NCBI RefSeq assembly: GCF_003860565.1
Contig: NZ_CP034157.1
Location: 2,170,001-2,234,000, forward strand
Origin: Cloacibacterium normanense
GTDB taxonomy: Bacteria > Bacteroidota > Bacteroidia > Flavobacteriales > Weeksellaceae
DNA length: 64,000 bases
Direction of reading: 5' to 3'
Shown: piece by piece, positions 1 to 8,452 of the stretch
Layout of the letters: every line of letters starts with the position of its first letter
How positions within the stretch are numbered: the first letter of the stretch is position 1
Made by a program: the position numbers and the translations under genes
The notes under the pieces: generated by a model
What the model was told of the DNA's origin: nothing
Databases searched by the model: none
The model's input: only the letters and a program-made list of their open reading frames with translations

Positions 1-1752
1 TGGTTTTTCTAAAACACTTAAATTATTCTCGTGATTATTTTTACCAATAACTCCTAAAAGTGGAATTTTAGTTGCATTTACGATTTCTTTAATCACTCTT
101 ACTTTATTGTCTAATAACTCAGAAATGAGCAGAATCAATAAAGGAATTAATAAAAATCCTAACAAAAGAATATTCCTAATGAACGCAATATTAGGAGAAA
201 TAGGTGCTTGTCCTAGATTTTTAGCTTTGTCAATAACTGTAATATCAGAGGTATTGGTTTTCAGTCTCAGTTCTGCTTCAGAAAGTTTTTCTAGAAGTGT
301 ACTATAAGTTGTTTCATTTACGGTGAAACCTCTTTGTGCATCTACAAATTTTTGTTGTTTATATGGAAGAGAACCCAATTCCATTTCATATTTTGTAATC
401 TGATTATTAAGCGTAGCCAATTCCGCATCATAAACTCCATAATATCTGTTGAGATGTTTATAAGAATTTCCTCTCGCCTCATTAATTAATCGATTAATTT
501 CTTTTATAGGTTCTGATTGCGGTGTGTAAATGGTAGAAAGTTCTGCTCTTTTTGCGTAAAGTGTTTTAAGCTCTGCAACAGAAGCGTTAAAAGTACCATC
601 TTCTACACCGGCTGCATTTAAATTGATAATATTATCAAGATTTTTCCCGACAGAGTTTCTTACAGCATTTAGCGCATTAACTTTAGTAAGAATTTCCGCT
701 CTTTTTTGTTCTAAAGTATTGATATTTTGCAAAATACCAGAAACATCTCCTTTTTCATCGGTTAGTTTTTCTTGAACTTTTATTGTATTCAATCTGGCAG
801 AACTAGAATCTAGTTTTATTTTGGCTTTATCTAAATTTTCCTTGATAAATTCTACGGTATTTTTTTCTACAATGCTTTTATCTCTTTTCCTTTTTTCGAT
901 GAGTTCTTCTACACTTCTATTGAGAAAATTTACGGTACTGTTAAGATTATATCCTTTTTTAGAAATAATCATCATGGTACTCAGTTCTTCGTCAAATTCA
1001 ATGGAAAGCGTAGATTTAATTTCATTTACCGTTTGGTCGATGGTTCTGAGATTAATTACAATATTCTGTAAATCTATTTCAAGAGGTTGATTATTTTTTA
1101 CCAATTTGAATTTAAGGAATGGCGTTTCATACCATTCATTTATACCAATAATTTTATTAGGAACTCTTTTAAAATTTAAAGTTCTTCTAAATTCCTCCGC
1201 ATTATAATCATAAAGATGATTCACAGAGAATTCTTCTGGTAAAACCACTTCATATTTTCCTGAAGATTTAGGAATAAGTGTTATTTCTTGATTTACAACC
1301 TGTGGATGATTTTTATCTATCACTAAAAAAACTGGCGAATCGTCTTTGTCTACATAAGTACTTTTAAGTCTTCCTTTGGTACTGTAATTTACAAATAAAT
1401 CTAGTTTTTGGGCTAAATATTCATTGTGAGATCTAGAAGTAAGAAGCTTTTTAAGAAATAAGCCTTCTTGATTAGAACTATTTCCCCAAATAAAGTTAAT
1501 AGACTGATTAGGAGTGAAATAGCTAGAAGAATTATTGGAAATACTTACGGTAGTACTAGAAGCATAAACTCTCTGCGCATAATATTTATTGTAAATATAT
1601 GCGGTAACGTATCCTAAAAATCCTAAAATTAAAAACCAATACCAGTTTTTAATTATTCTGCTAAGAAAGTGCTCAAAATTAAAGAAATCAAAAGTTCCTA
1701 CTTTTTCTTTTTCCGGATTATTACTTTCATTTATGTTTTTTTCAGGAATCAT
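1..1752 (-). CDS. Wzz/BY-kinase exopolysaccharide co-polymerase (C-terminus off window)
   Basis: The frame is open for 584 codons from an ATG at 1752 to the left edge, so the gene is partial. A cytosolic N-terminus is followed by a membrane segment near residues 37-56 (NWYWFLILGFLGY), a long coiled periplasmic region, a GNVR-like motif (RGFTVNETTYSTLLEK) and a second membrane segment near residues 510-535. The visible part ends in PLLGVIGKNNHENNLSVLEK, the linker that normally precedes the tyrosine-autokinase domain, so that domain probably lies outside. Known role of the family: controls chain length and export of capsule/EPS with a Wza pore. It starts 3 nt after the stop of the wza-like gene, clearly the same operon. 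Confidence 0.9.
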   Translation of the reverse strand, partial: MIPEKNINESNNPEKEKVGTFDFFNFEHFLSRIIKNWYWFLILGFLGYVTAYIYNKYYAQRVYASSTTVSISNNSSSYFTPNQSINFIWGNSSNQEGLFLKKLLTSRSHNEYLAQKLDLFVNYSTKGRLKSTYVDKDDSPVFLVIDKNHPQVVNQEITLIPKSSGKYEVVLPEEFSVNHLYDYNAEEFRRTLNFKRVPNKIIGINEWYETPFLKFKLVKNNQPLEIDLQNIVINLRTIDQTVNEIKSTLSIEFDEELSTMMIISKKGYNLNSTVNFLNRSVEELIEKRKRDKSIVEKNTVEFIKENLDKAKIKLDSSSARLNTIKVQEKLTDEKGDVSGILQNINTLEQKRAEILTKVNALNAVRNSVGKNLDNIINLNAAGVEDGTFNASVAELKTLYAKRAELSTIYTPQSEPIKEINRLINEARGNSYKHLNRYYGVYDAELATLNNQITKYEMELGSLPYKQQKFVDAQRGFTVNETTYSTLLEKLSEAELRLKTNTSDITVIDKAKNLGQAPISPNIAFIRNILLLGFLLIPLLILLISELLDNKVRVIKEIVNATKIPLLGVIGKNNHENNLSVLEKP

Positions 1753-1755
1753 CAA

Positions 1756-2592
1756 TTATATTTTAGTTATCAATAAATAAATCGAAAGAGCTGTAGTAAG
1801 TATAGAAACTCCAGTAGTAAGCGTTTGTAGAGGCTCTTTACCAAAGCCATAAAAACTCTTCGCTCTAGTATTAAAGACTACCAAATCTCCATTTTGCAAC
1901 CAAAAGTAAGGTGAGTTTTGTAAATCTTCTCTGGTTAAATCAATTTGAGCTTTTTTTATACCTTCAGGAAATTTTCTATAAATGATTACATTTTTTCTGT
2001 CTACACTTCTGTCTAAACCTCCATTTTCTGCTATAGCTTCTAAAATATTAACAGATACATCTGTTGCAGTTTTTTGGAGCGACCTTCCCTGCATATCGTA
2101 AAGAAATGTATATTTAATGCCTTCTAAAAAAAGTCTTGCTTCTGATTTTTCTGGCAAAAAGTTTTCGTTTACTTTATTTTGAATATCATTTGCAATTTCA
2201 TCTAAAGTTCTACCTTCTGCTTTTATTTTGCCAATTCCTAGAATATAAACTTCGCCTTGATCATCTAATCTCAATCCATTAAAATAAAAACTAGAACCAT
2301 TACCGCCTCCTGAAGAATTATTAGAACCACTACCAGAAGTTGCTCCACCTTGCTGAGCATGCAGACTAGAGTAAAATTGTGCAGCATCTCCTTTTGAAGT
2401 AGTAATGATGTTCAGTTTCAGAATATCATGTCTTGTCACTCTGTATTTGGGCATATTATCATAAGAAATAAGTCCTTCAGAATTAAGAACAAGATTTTCA
2501 TTGGGCTGTAAGTACCTTACATCTTGTACATTGATACAAGAAGTAACGATAAGAAACATGAATAAAATGAGCAGGTTAAATTTCTTCATCAT
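1756..2592 (-). CDS. Wza-like polysaccharide export lipoprotein
   Basis: The 278-residue protein begins with a lipoprotein signal (LFMFLIVTSC, Cys19), then a polysaccharide-export domain (VTRHDILKLNIITTS) and an SLBB-like region (YILGIGKIKAEGRTLDEIA). A Gly/Ser-rich insertion lies near residues 85-105. The C-terminus (TLTTGVSILTTALSIYLLI) is hydrophobic and could be the membrane-spanning helix seen in Wza-type channels. It is expected to form the outer-membrane channel for exopolysaccharide with the Wzz-kinase encoded 3 nt downstream. The WecA-like gene lies 28 nt upstream on the same strand. Confidence 0.9.
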   Translation of the reverse strand: MMKKFNLLILFMFLIVTSCINVQDVRYLQPNENLVLNSEGLISYDNMPKYRVTRHDILKLNIITTSKGDAAQFYSSLHAQQGGATSGSGSNNSSGGGNGSSFYFNGLRLDDQGEVYILGIGKIKAEGRTLDEIANDIQNKVNENFLPEKSEARLFLEGIKYTFLYDMQGRSLQKTATDVSVNILEAIAENGGLDRSVDRKNVIIYRKFPEGIKKAQIDLTREDLQNSPYFWLQNGDLVVFNTRAKSFYGFGKEPLQTLTTGVSILTTALSIYLLITKI

Positions 2593-2620
2593 TAATTTTT
2601 ATTTTTAACAAAAGTAACAC

Positions 2621-3733
2621 TTAATTCTTAATTTTTTTCCTCATGAAGATATCAGGCAAATAAGCTCCTAAAAAACCTAAACCAATGATAAGAACTAAAA
2701 GAGAATTATTTTCCATATGTCTCAAAAAATAAGCTACTAAAACAATGAAAAGATAGTAAGAAATAATATAAAAAGTAGCTCTTTTATGAGATAATCCCAT
2801 TCTCAGTAATTTATGATGTATGTGATTTTTGTCTGCTTCGAAAGGTGAACGCTTTTCCGCTAATCTTATAATGATAACGTTTAAAGTATCAATTATTGGC
2901 AAAATTAAAATCGCAACAGCAATCACCGGCGCTGAATTTAAATGATAATAAACTACACCTGGACCTCTTTTTGCGATAAAAATATCAATAAAACAAATCG
3001 CCGTAAAAGTTAGCAGAAACCCTAAAACCATAGAACCGGTATCTCCCATAAAAATTTTCTTGGTCCGGTCTGATAAATTATAAGATAAAAATCCAATTAT
3101 ACTTCCCATGATTGTAGTAGACAAAATCACCAACGGATAATTATATTCTCCTAATCGGTAGTAACTAATCCCAAAAAGTCCAAAACAAATCAATCCATAA
3201 CTGCCGGCTAAACCATCTATTCCATCAATCAAATTAAATGCATTCACCAAAATAATAAACGTAATAATACTAAAGACCACACTCAAAAAATAATTGAGTT
3301 CATAAACGCCAAAAACTCCAAAAAGATTCCTTATTCTTACATCTGAACCTATAACCAACATAGCAGAAACCACTAATTGTGCTACTAATTTTTTATAAGC
3401 CCTCATCACTACTATATCATCCATCACCCCGATGTATAACAAAATAACCAATGAAGCAAACAAAAATTTATACAAATCAAACAATTGATATGCATAAATA
3501 GAAGCGCTTACAGAAATGGCAAAAAATAGAGCTATCCCTCCTAAATTAGGAATTTTTCTTTCGTGGGAACTTCTTTGCCCTGGTTCATCCATCAAGTTTT
3601 TTCTTCTAGAAATTTTTATAATGGTAGGAATAGAATAATACGTAATCAGAAGCGAAGTGATAAAAGAGAGTATCACCTTTAAATAAAAACCTGGAAAATT
3701 TATTGTCTGAAAAAAAGCATCTATTTTATCCAT
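2621..3733 (-). CDS. Undecaprenyl-phosphate GlcNAc-1-phosphate transferase (WecA/TagO/MraY family)
   Basis: A 370-residue polytopic membrane protein with the family motifs: DD at 105-106 (VMDDIVVMRAYKK), NAFNLIDGIDGL (N167, D170, D173), FMGDTGSM (D231) and a HIHH motif near 306. These residues bind Mg2+ and the nucleotide-sugar in characterised members. The enzyme should load the first sugar-1-phosphate on undecaprenyl phosphate and so start a polysaccharide repeat unit. Its place between the polymerase and wza-like genes favours an EPS/O-antigen role over peptidoglycan MraY. The exact sugar donor cannot be read from sequence. Confidence 0.9.
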   Translation of the reverse strand: MDKIDAFFQTINFPGFYLKVILSFITSLLITYYSIPTIIKISRRKNLMDEPGQRSSHERKIPNLGGIALFFAISVSASIYAYQLFDLYKFLFASLVILLYIGVMDDIVVMRAYKKLVAQLVVSAMLVIGSDVRIRNLFGVFGVYELNYFLSVVFSIITFIILVNAFNLIDGIDGLAGSYGLICFGLFGISYYRLGEYNYPLVILSTTIMGSIIGFLSYNLSDRTKKIFMGDTGSMVLGFLLTFTAICFIDIFIAKRGPGVVYYHLNSAPVIAVAILILPIIDTLNVIIIRLAEKRSPFEADKNHIHHKLLRMGLSHKRATFYIISYYLFIVLVAYFLRHMENNSLLVLIIGLGFLGAYLPDIFMRKKIKN

Positions 3734-3755
3734 AACTTTTCTCTTTGTTCAAATT

Positions 3756-4889
3756 TTATTTCCAAAGTATATTCTGATATTTACTTGGTGTGAAATTCCC
3801 TGCTTCTCCATTAGATTTAGCAAAATTGAAATACATTAAAGAAAGGTATAACAAATATCCTGATATCAAAACTTTTTTCACTCTATCTTCTACTGCGTAA
3901 ATTAAACTAGGTATCACAAACATAGTCAAGAAGAACATGTAAACTCCCGGTAATCTAATTGCAAAAATTCTAGTCCCTCTAAAAAGATAGTACATACATA
4001 AACCAAAAACAGCTAAATTCCTCATATATTCAAAATAAGCTATCTTTTTAGAACCTTCTTTCTCAAAAATCAGTAAAGTAATGATAAAGAAAATTTTTAC
4101 AATATCTGTAATCCCATATTCTAAATCTCCACCAAACTGACTATCATTCACATACGCATCATAACCTCCTGAAACATCTTGAGGTAGAAGCGAAGTGAAC
4201 ATATCTCCAAAAAGTTTATACGGTTCTAGTGGTGAAAGCAATAAACAAATCACCAATGCCCACAATATCCTCTGACTATTCATAGGAATTTTCACAAGCC
4301 AAAACGCAGGTAAAAAAACGATAGAAGTCTTATGAAATCCTAATGCTAAATAAATGCAAAGCAAAAACATCATTAAGTTTCGCTCTACAATATACCGAAA
4401 AGAGTAAACGCAGATGGCAATTCCTACCCCTTGTCTCATCTGTCCAGAATCCTCGAAAAAAAATACTGGCATAAAATAAAACAACGTAGACAAAGCAGGA
4501 AGCGGAGAGAATTTATAAATGGTAGAAAGTTTAAGACTTATAGTAATAAGCGCCATCACAAAAGTCACGATGTAAAAGGGCATTCCTAAATCAAAAATGA
4601 TTTTATTAATCAATACAAAAATCCATTCTATCTCTTCTGCCGATTTTTTAAAGATTGCTTTATTAAAGACATCTGAATAGTCTGTGTAAATAGAAAAACC
4701 TACGAATAAATTTTTGTAAGCGGGATAATCTGCTCCTACATAATATCTAAATCCTGCTAAAATAATAAGCACCACTCCCGCAATTATAGTAAACACGGGA
4801 GTCTTTTTCTTATATTGGAAAAGTTCTAATAAAGAAGCAAAAAAAAGAAAAATAAATAATAAAGTAAATGCAGGGTGTAAAAAAACCAT
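3756..4889 (-). CDS. EpsG-family polysaccharide polymerase (Wzy-like)
   Basis: A 377-residue protein with about ten hydrophobic segments, a hydrophilic loop with RYYVGADYPAYKNLF near residues 47-61 and a second with EDSGQMRQGVGIAICVYSFR near 145-165. The FR(Y)-VG-DY and Q-RQG-A patterns are typical of EpsG/Wzy-like polymerases that join lipid-linked repeat units in the periplasm. It is the first gene of the four-gene minus-strand operon (polymerase, WecA-like, Wza-like, Wzz/kinase), 22 nt upstream of the WecA-like gene. Confidence 0.85.
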   Translation of the reverse strand: MVFLHPAFTLLFIFLFFASLLELFQYKKKTPVFTIIAGVVLIILAGFRYYVGADYPAYKNLFVGFSIYTDYSDVFNKAIFKKSAEEIEWIFVLINKIIFDLGMPFYIVTFVMALITISLKLSTIYKFSPLPALSTLFYFMPVFFFEDSGQMRQGVGIAICVYSFRYIVERNLMMFLLCIYLALGFHKTSIVFLPAFWLVKIPMNSQRILWALVICLLLSPLEPYKLFGDMFTSLLPQDVSGGYDAYVNDSQFGGDLEYGITDIVKIFFIITLLIFEKEGSKKIAYFEYMRNLAVFGLCMYYLFRGTRIFAIRLPGVYMFFLTMFVIPSLIYAVEDRVKKVLISGYLLYLSLMYFNFAKSNGEAGNFTPSKYQNILWK

Positions 4890-4984
4890 TTCCTGTAGCT
4901 ATCTCAACAATATACAAATATATAATTTTTTTAATCGTTAGGTAAACTATTGCTTTATTAATTCCATTATTCAGCGAAAAAAAT

Positions 4985-4992
4985 TAAATTTG
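4985..4992 (+). promoter_or_regulatory. Candidate Bacteroidota -7 element
   Basis: TAAATTTG matches the TAnnTTTG -7 box of the Bacteroidota primary sigma factor. No good TTTG is seen 19-21 nt upstream. A start of transcription about 7 nt downstream would put the ATG at 5011 just inside the mRNA, which supports that start over the TTG at 4990. Confidence 0.4.
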
Positions 4993-5010
4993 TTATCAAA
5001 TAATTTGCTG

Positions 5011-6009
5011 ATGCAGAAAATCTCTGATAAACTCCTGATAAATTTATTGCTACCAATAGTCCTTTTGACGATGGTGTTCTATGGCTTTAATTCTGCTTAT
5101 TTTCCTTATTCAACATTAGAAAAACTGCCAGATTATTACTACAGCAATGTTTACAATTTTAGATTTATCTCCAGAGATGCTTTGGTTTGGTTTTTTGAAC
5201 AATTTAATGCCGTTTTTACTAACCTAAATCCTCCTATAAAAGAATATGCACTACAGTACGGAACTCTCTTTTATCATAGTTTTTTCCTTTTCAATGCTTT
5301 TTTTCTTGTGCTTACTTCATGGTGTTTGAGCAAAATTTTCGCACTGAAAACATTTGCTAATACTTCAGAAGTAGTCAAAATTATAATTCACACCTTTATT
5401 TTATTGTTGATTAGTGTTACCAGCTACGTTTTAACACCTTATGACAGTCCAGCTCTATTTTTATTTGCAATTACCGTATTTTTCACACTGAAATATTTCG
5501 AAGAAAGAAAACCGCAACAACTCATTATCATTTCAGCACTCATTTTTATTTCTACCTTAAATAGAGAAACTTCTAGCTTGAATATCGCTTTTTTAGGCGC
5601 TTTATTTCTAAACAAAGAAATATTGAAAAAAGAAAAATTACAGAAATTCACCAGAATCATTGCATTACCCGTTTTTGCTTTTTTGTTGGCTTATATTTCG
5701 GTGAGAATTTTCATGAAAACAGACGAAGCAACCGTAAGTGAAGGTATTTATTTGGTGCAAAATCTTACCAAACCCAATAATATTTTAGGCATCCTATTCT
5801 TCATTATTTTCATCAGATGGACTCAAAAAATAAGCAGTTCACAACAAAACATTAGCAAAATTTCAGCCTTCTTGCTTCTTTGTTCGCCTTATTTATTAAT
5901 GATTTTAATGGTTGGGATTCTTTGGGAAATCAGACTTTTCATTCCTATCATTATCGGAATAATTCTGCTCTCTCAAATGAATTTTGAGGAAGAAACAAAA
6001 ATGGATTAA
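5011..6009 (+). CDS. Polytopic membrane protein, unknown function
   Basis: 332 residues from the ATG at 5011; a TTG at 4990 would add seven residues but sits inside the likely promoter. The protein has about nine hydrophobic helices and a soluble stretch early on (residues about 30-70, with FRFISRDALVWFF). I see no diagnostic motif. Its position between polysaccharide genes suggests a role in glycan synthesis or glycosyl transfer at the membrane, but that is inference from context only. It is transcribed away from the EPS operon and towards the convergent GT2 gene. Confidence 0.7.
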   Translation: MQKISDKLLINLLLPIVLLTMVFYGFNSAYFPYSTLEKLPDYYYSNVYNFRFISRDALVWFFEQFNAVFTNLNPPIKEYALQYGTLFYHSFFLFNAFFLVLTSWCLSKIFALKTFANTSEVVKIIIHTFILLLISVTSYVLTPYDSPALFLFAITVFFTLKYFEERKPQQLIIISALIFISTLNRETSSLNIAFLGALFLNKEILKKEKLQKFTRIIALPVFAFLLAYISVRIFMKTDEATVSEGIYLVQNLTKPNNILGILFFIIFIRWTQKISSSQQNISKISAFLLLCSPYLLMILMVGILWEIRLFIPIIIGIILLSQMNFEEETKMD

Positions 6010-6019
6010 TTTTTATTTT

Positions 6020-6085
6020 AACGAAGTTAAAATCTTTGCGACCTAAAAATGTAAAATTTCAAAAACTCATTTTGCGACTTTGCAT
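6020..6085. repeat. Intergenic CTTTGCGA-type repeat tract
   Basis: The gap between two convergent genes holds repeated short words, ATCTTTGCGACCT and TTTTGCGACTTTGCATG, with AACGAAGTT before them. A similar tract lies at 8397-8450. These look like the low-complexity intergenic repeats common in Flavobacteriales genomes. No U-tract terminator is clear. Confidence 0.4.
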
Positions 6086-6090
6086 GTTTT

Positions 6091-7077
6091 TCAAATCATT
6101 TTTCTAATTAATTTTTCAAAACCGAAGAAATACAGAAAGTAATACACCTGTTTTTTCAGAGGAAGCGAAAGCAAATAGTTTTTTCCAAATCTTTGATATT
6201 TCAAAATTTCAAAAGTTGAAATTTTCCTTTCTTTAATGAACTTTTTCAATTCCGAAGACATTTTTTGGTACACCTCATCCTCTTTTACGAAAGCGAGATA
6301 CGCCAAAAAAGTATAAACACCTTCTAAAATTTGAAAGTTTTTCAGTTCTGTTTTCTTGTGTGAATATTTTGAATTTTCAAATGCAATTTCTACATTTTTC
6401 ACAGCTTTTATAATATCCAAACCTCTTTCCGTGTGAGATTTCGAGATAGAATTGCTTCTTTCTAAATATTGATAATGAAACGCATCTGTTTTTGCCAAAG
6501 TTTTACATTGAAGCAGAATTTGCGGAATCAATTCGATATCCTCGAAATGCATTCCTTTTTGAAATCTTTTCCCTTCAAAAAGTTCTCGTTTGAAAACTTT
6601 ATTACAAGCAAAATAAGAAATATCCGAAAACACTGAAAAATGCTTTTCTAAGTCAACTTTTTCAGGCAAATTCGGGATTTGCGTGAGTTTTTGAGTCACG
6701 ATTCCGTTTTCGTCAACTTTTTGGAGATTACAAATTACAATTTCGGCTTCGTTTTTTTTTGCTAAACCATACATTTCTTCCATCATTGTTACCGAAACAT
6801 AATCATCTGAATCTACAAAAGCAAGAAATTCACCAGTTGCTCTGTCTATTCCATAATTTCGCGCATCGCTTAAACCTCCGTTTTCCTTTGCAAAAGTTTT
6901 TATTTTTTGAGGAAATTTATTTTGAAAATCCTCTATAATTTTTTGAGAATCATCCGTACTTCCGTCATTGATGACTAAAATTTCTATTTCCTGCAAAGTC
7001 TGATTCACTAGAGAATTGAGACATTTCTCTAGGTAATTTTCAACATTATAAATCGGAACGATTACGGATATTTTCAT
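6091..7077 (-). CDS. Glycosyltransferase family 2
   Basis: 328 residues with a clear GT-A fold N-terminus: SVIVPIYNVENYLEKCLNSL at residues 3-22, NDGSTDDS (nucleotide-sugar binding) near 37-44, ENGGLSDARNYGI near 65-77, and the metal-binding DSDDY near 89-93. No membrane segment is obvious. It probably adds a sugar to a lipid-linked glycan on the cytoplasmic face; donor and acceptor are unknown. It is a single gene, convergent with the membrane-protein gene ending at 6009. Confidence 0.9.
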   Translation of the reverse strand: MKISVIVPIYNVENYLEKCLNSLVNQTLQEIEILVINDGSTDDSQKIIEDFQNKFPQKIKTFAKENGGLSDARNYGIDRATGEFLAFVDSDDYVSVTMMEEMYGLAKKNEAEIVICNLQKVDENGIVTQKLTQIPNLPEKVDLEKHFSVFSDISYFACNKVFKRELFEGKRFQKGMHFEDIELIPQILLQCKTLAKTDAFHYQYLERSNSISKSHTERGLDIIKAVKNVEIAFENSKYSHKKTELKNFQILEGVYTFLAYLAFVKEDEVYQKMSSELKKFIKERKISTFEILKYQRFGKNYLLSLPLKKQVYYFLYFFGFEKLIRKMI

Positions 7078-7090
7078 TTTTTTATTTTTT

Positions 7091-7163
7091 CTCGCTGATT
7101 TTACAGGTATAGCAGATAAATATTTTTTAAAAAATCAGCCAAATCAGCTCAATCTGCGAGAGA
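7091..7163. repeat. Inverted repeat between GT2 and arginase-like genes
   Basis: Outer arms TCTCGC (7091-7096) and GCGAGA (about 7157-7162) enclose further related words, TGATTT and AATCAGC (twice). The gap lies upstream of the GT2 gene and downstream of the arginase-like gene. It resembles flavobacterial intergenic palindromes; it lacks a clean U-tract and so is not called a terminator. Confidence 0.4.
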
Positions 7164-7166
7164 TTC

Positions 7167-8240
7167 TTAAACTCTTAAAAGTCTCTCACTCAAAACTCCA
7201 TTCTTTGCCAAATCATACTCATACTGTGAACAAGGAACACATTTTTGAATATTCTCATCACTTCCAAAATACCACAATCCCGTAAAACTGTCTCTTTTGA
7301 AAGCAAATTCCTGATCATCTATCAACACCCAAAAAGTATCGTAATGACGTTCTTTTGGATGCGTTTTTTGAATATCAATTCCTTCCAATAAATACCAAAG
7401 CATTTGTGCCAACAATTGATGATTCAATATATTTTCCGCATCTGCATTGAAATTAAAAATTCCCGCCAATTTCAGATTTTCACCTAAGCCAATTTCTTTC
7501 ATCACGGCACAAATTTCCCTTCTGTTCAAACCATTAATTTGAGGATTTACCGAAAAAGGTTCTGCAAAACTTTCCACCGCATCACAATTCAGCGTTACCA
7601 AATCTGCTCTACGGAAAAACGGTTCTATTCTATCGGTATTTCCCATCATTTCGGCTAGTCTAATGACATCAAACTCTACACTTTTCATCAATTTCACCGC
7701 ATCGATTTCGTTCAAATGCTTCTGATAACCGAGATGATGATAATCTTTAAGGCTCAACAATTTAGAGTTGAAAATTTTCTGCAAAAAGTTCTTTTCTGAA
7801 ATCTCATCGCCTTCATTGGAAAGGTCAATTTTATTATTAATTTGAGTATATCTAATGTTTTTTTGATGAAAATTAAGCGCATAAATCATTGCAATAGACA
7901 AATCATTTCCTCCACCTACAACAATCGGAACTGTATTTTTATACAAACAAGATGATAGAACTTCCTGCAAAATATAGTGCGTATCTTGAAGAGATTTCCC
8001 AGAAATGAGATCTCCCAAATCACAAATAGGAATTTCAAAATCAAATTTCGAAAGTTTGTAAAATTCGTCTCTTACTGTATCAAAATTTTTGGCAACTGCA
8101 TTTCCTTTTCCGCCTCTGTAATCGCTACAAAAAACCAACAAAATTCCGTTTTCTGGAATTTCATTCGTAATCAAACTTCCTAATTGCCAAGGTCGAGTTT
8201 CTATTTTTTTTGGTGAAATGATAATGTCTTCTATGTTCAT
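7167..8240 (-). CDS. Arginase/formimidoylglutamase-fold protein with degenerate metal site
   Basis: 357 residues related to the ureohydrolase family by motif order: VVGGGNDLS near 128-136 (GGDHS in arginases), INNKIDLSN near 154-162 (DAHxD in arginases) and VTLNCDAVES near 235-244 (SxDxDxxDP in arginases). Most Mn2+ ligands are replaced (His by Asn, Asp-Ala-His by Asn-Asn-Lys, the first Asp by Asn), so hydrolysis by the usual mechanism is doubtful. I recall flavobacterial genomes often carrying this divergent homologue beside topA, as here. Function is unknown; a non-catalytic or altered activity is inference. Confidence 0.75.
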   Translation of the reverse strand: MNIEDIIISPKKIETRPWQLGSLITNEIPENGILLVFCSDYRGGKGNAVAKNFDTVRDEFYKLSKFDFEIPICDLGDLISGKSLQDTHYILQEVLSSCLYKNTVPIVVGGGNDLSIAMIYALNFHQKNIRYTQINNKIDLSNEGDEISEKNFLQKIFNSKLLSLKDYHHLGYQKHLNEIDAVKLMKSVEFDVIRLAEMMGNTDRIEPFFRRADLVTLNCDAVESFAEPFSVNPQINGLNRREICAVMKEIGLGENLKLAGIFNFNADAENILNHQLLAQMLWYLLEGIDIQKTHPKERHYDTFWVLIDDQEFAFKRDSFTGLWYFGSDENIQKCVPCSQYEYDLAKNGVLSERLLRV

Positions 8241-8355
8241 TTTTTGAATTTACTGTTTTCTGATTAGGTTCTTTTAAAAACCTTTACTACAAACTTACAA
8301 AATAAGTTCTGCAACTAAAAATTTTAATTTCTGCTAAAGCCAAATAGTTTCTCCA

Positions 8356-8380
8356 CAAAAAAAGCGGACTAAAGTCCGCT
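8356..8380 (-). terminator. Rho-independent terminator of topA
   Basis: AGCGGACT (8363-8370) and AGTCCGCT (8373-8380) form an 8-bp palindrome; read on the minus strand it is followed by a run of T. It lies about 70 nt past the topA stop and ahead of the arginase-like gene. Confidence 0.7.
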
Positions 8381-8396
8381 CCTATTGATAATATTT

Positions 8397-8452
8397 TATA
8401 AAAATCTTTGCGCTCATTGCGTAAAACCTTTACGACATTGCGTGAAACAAAA
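8397..8452. repeat. Intergenic TTTGCG/TTGCGT repeat
   Basis: Words ATCTTTGCGCTCATTGCGT, AAACCTTTACGACATTGCGT repeat imperfectly just after the topA stop codon. This is the same class of tract as at 6020-6085. Confidence 0.4.
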
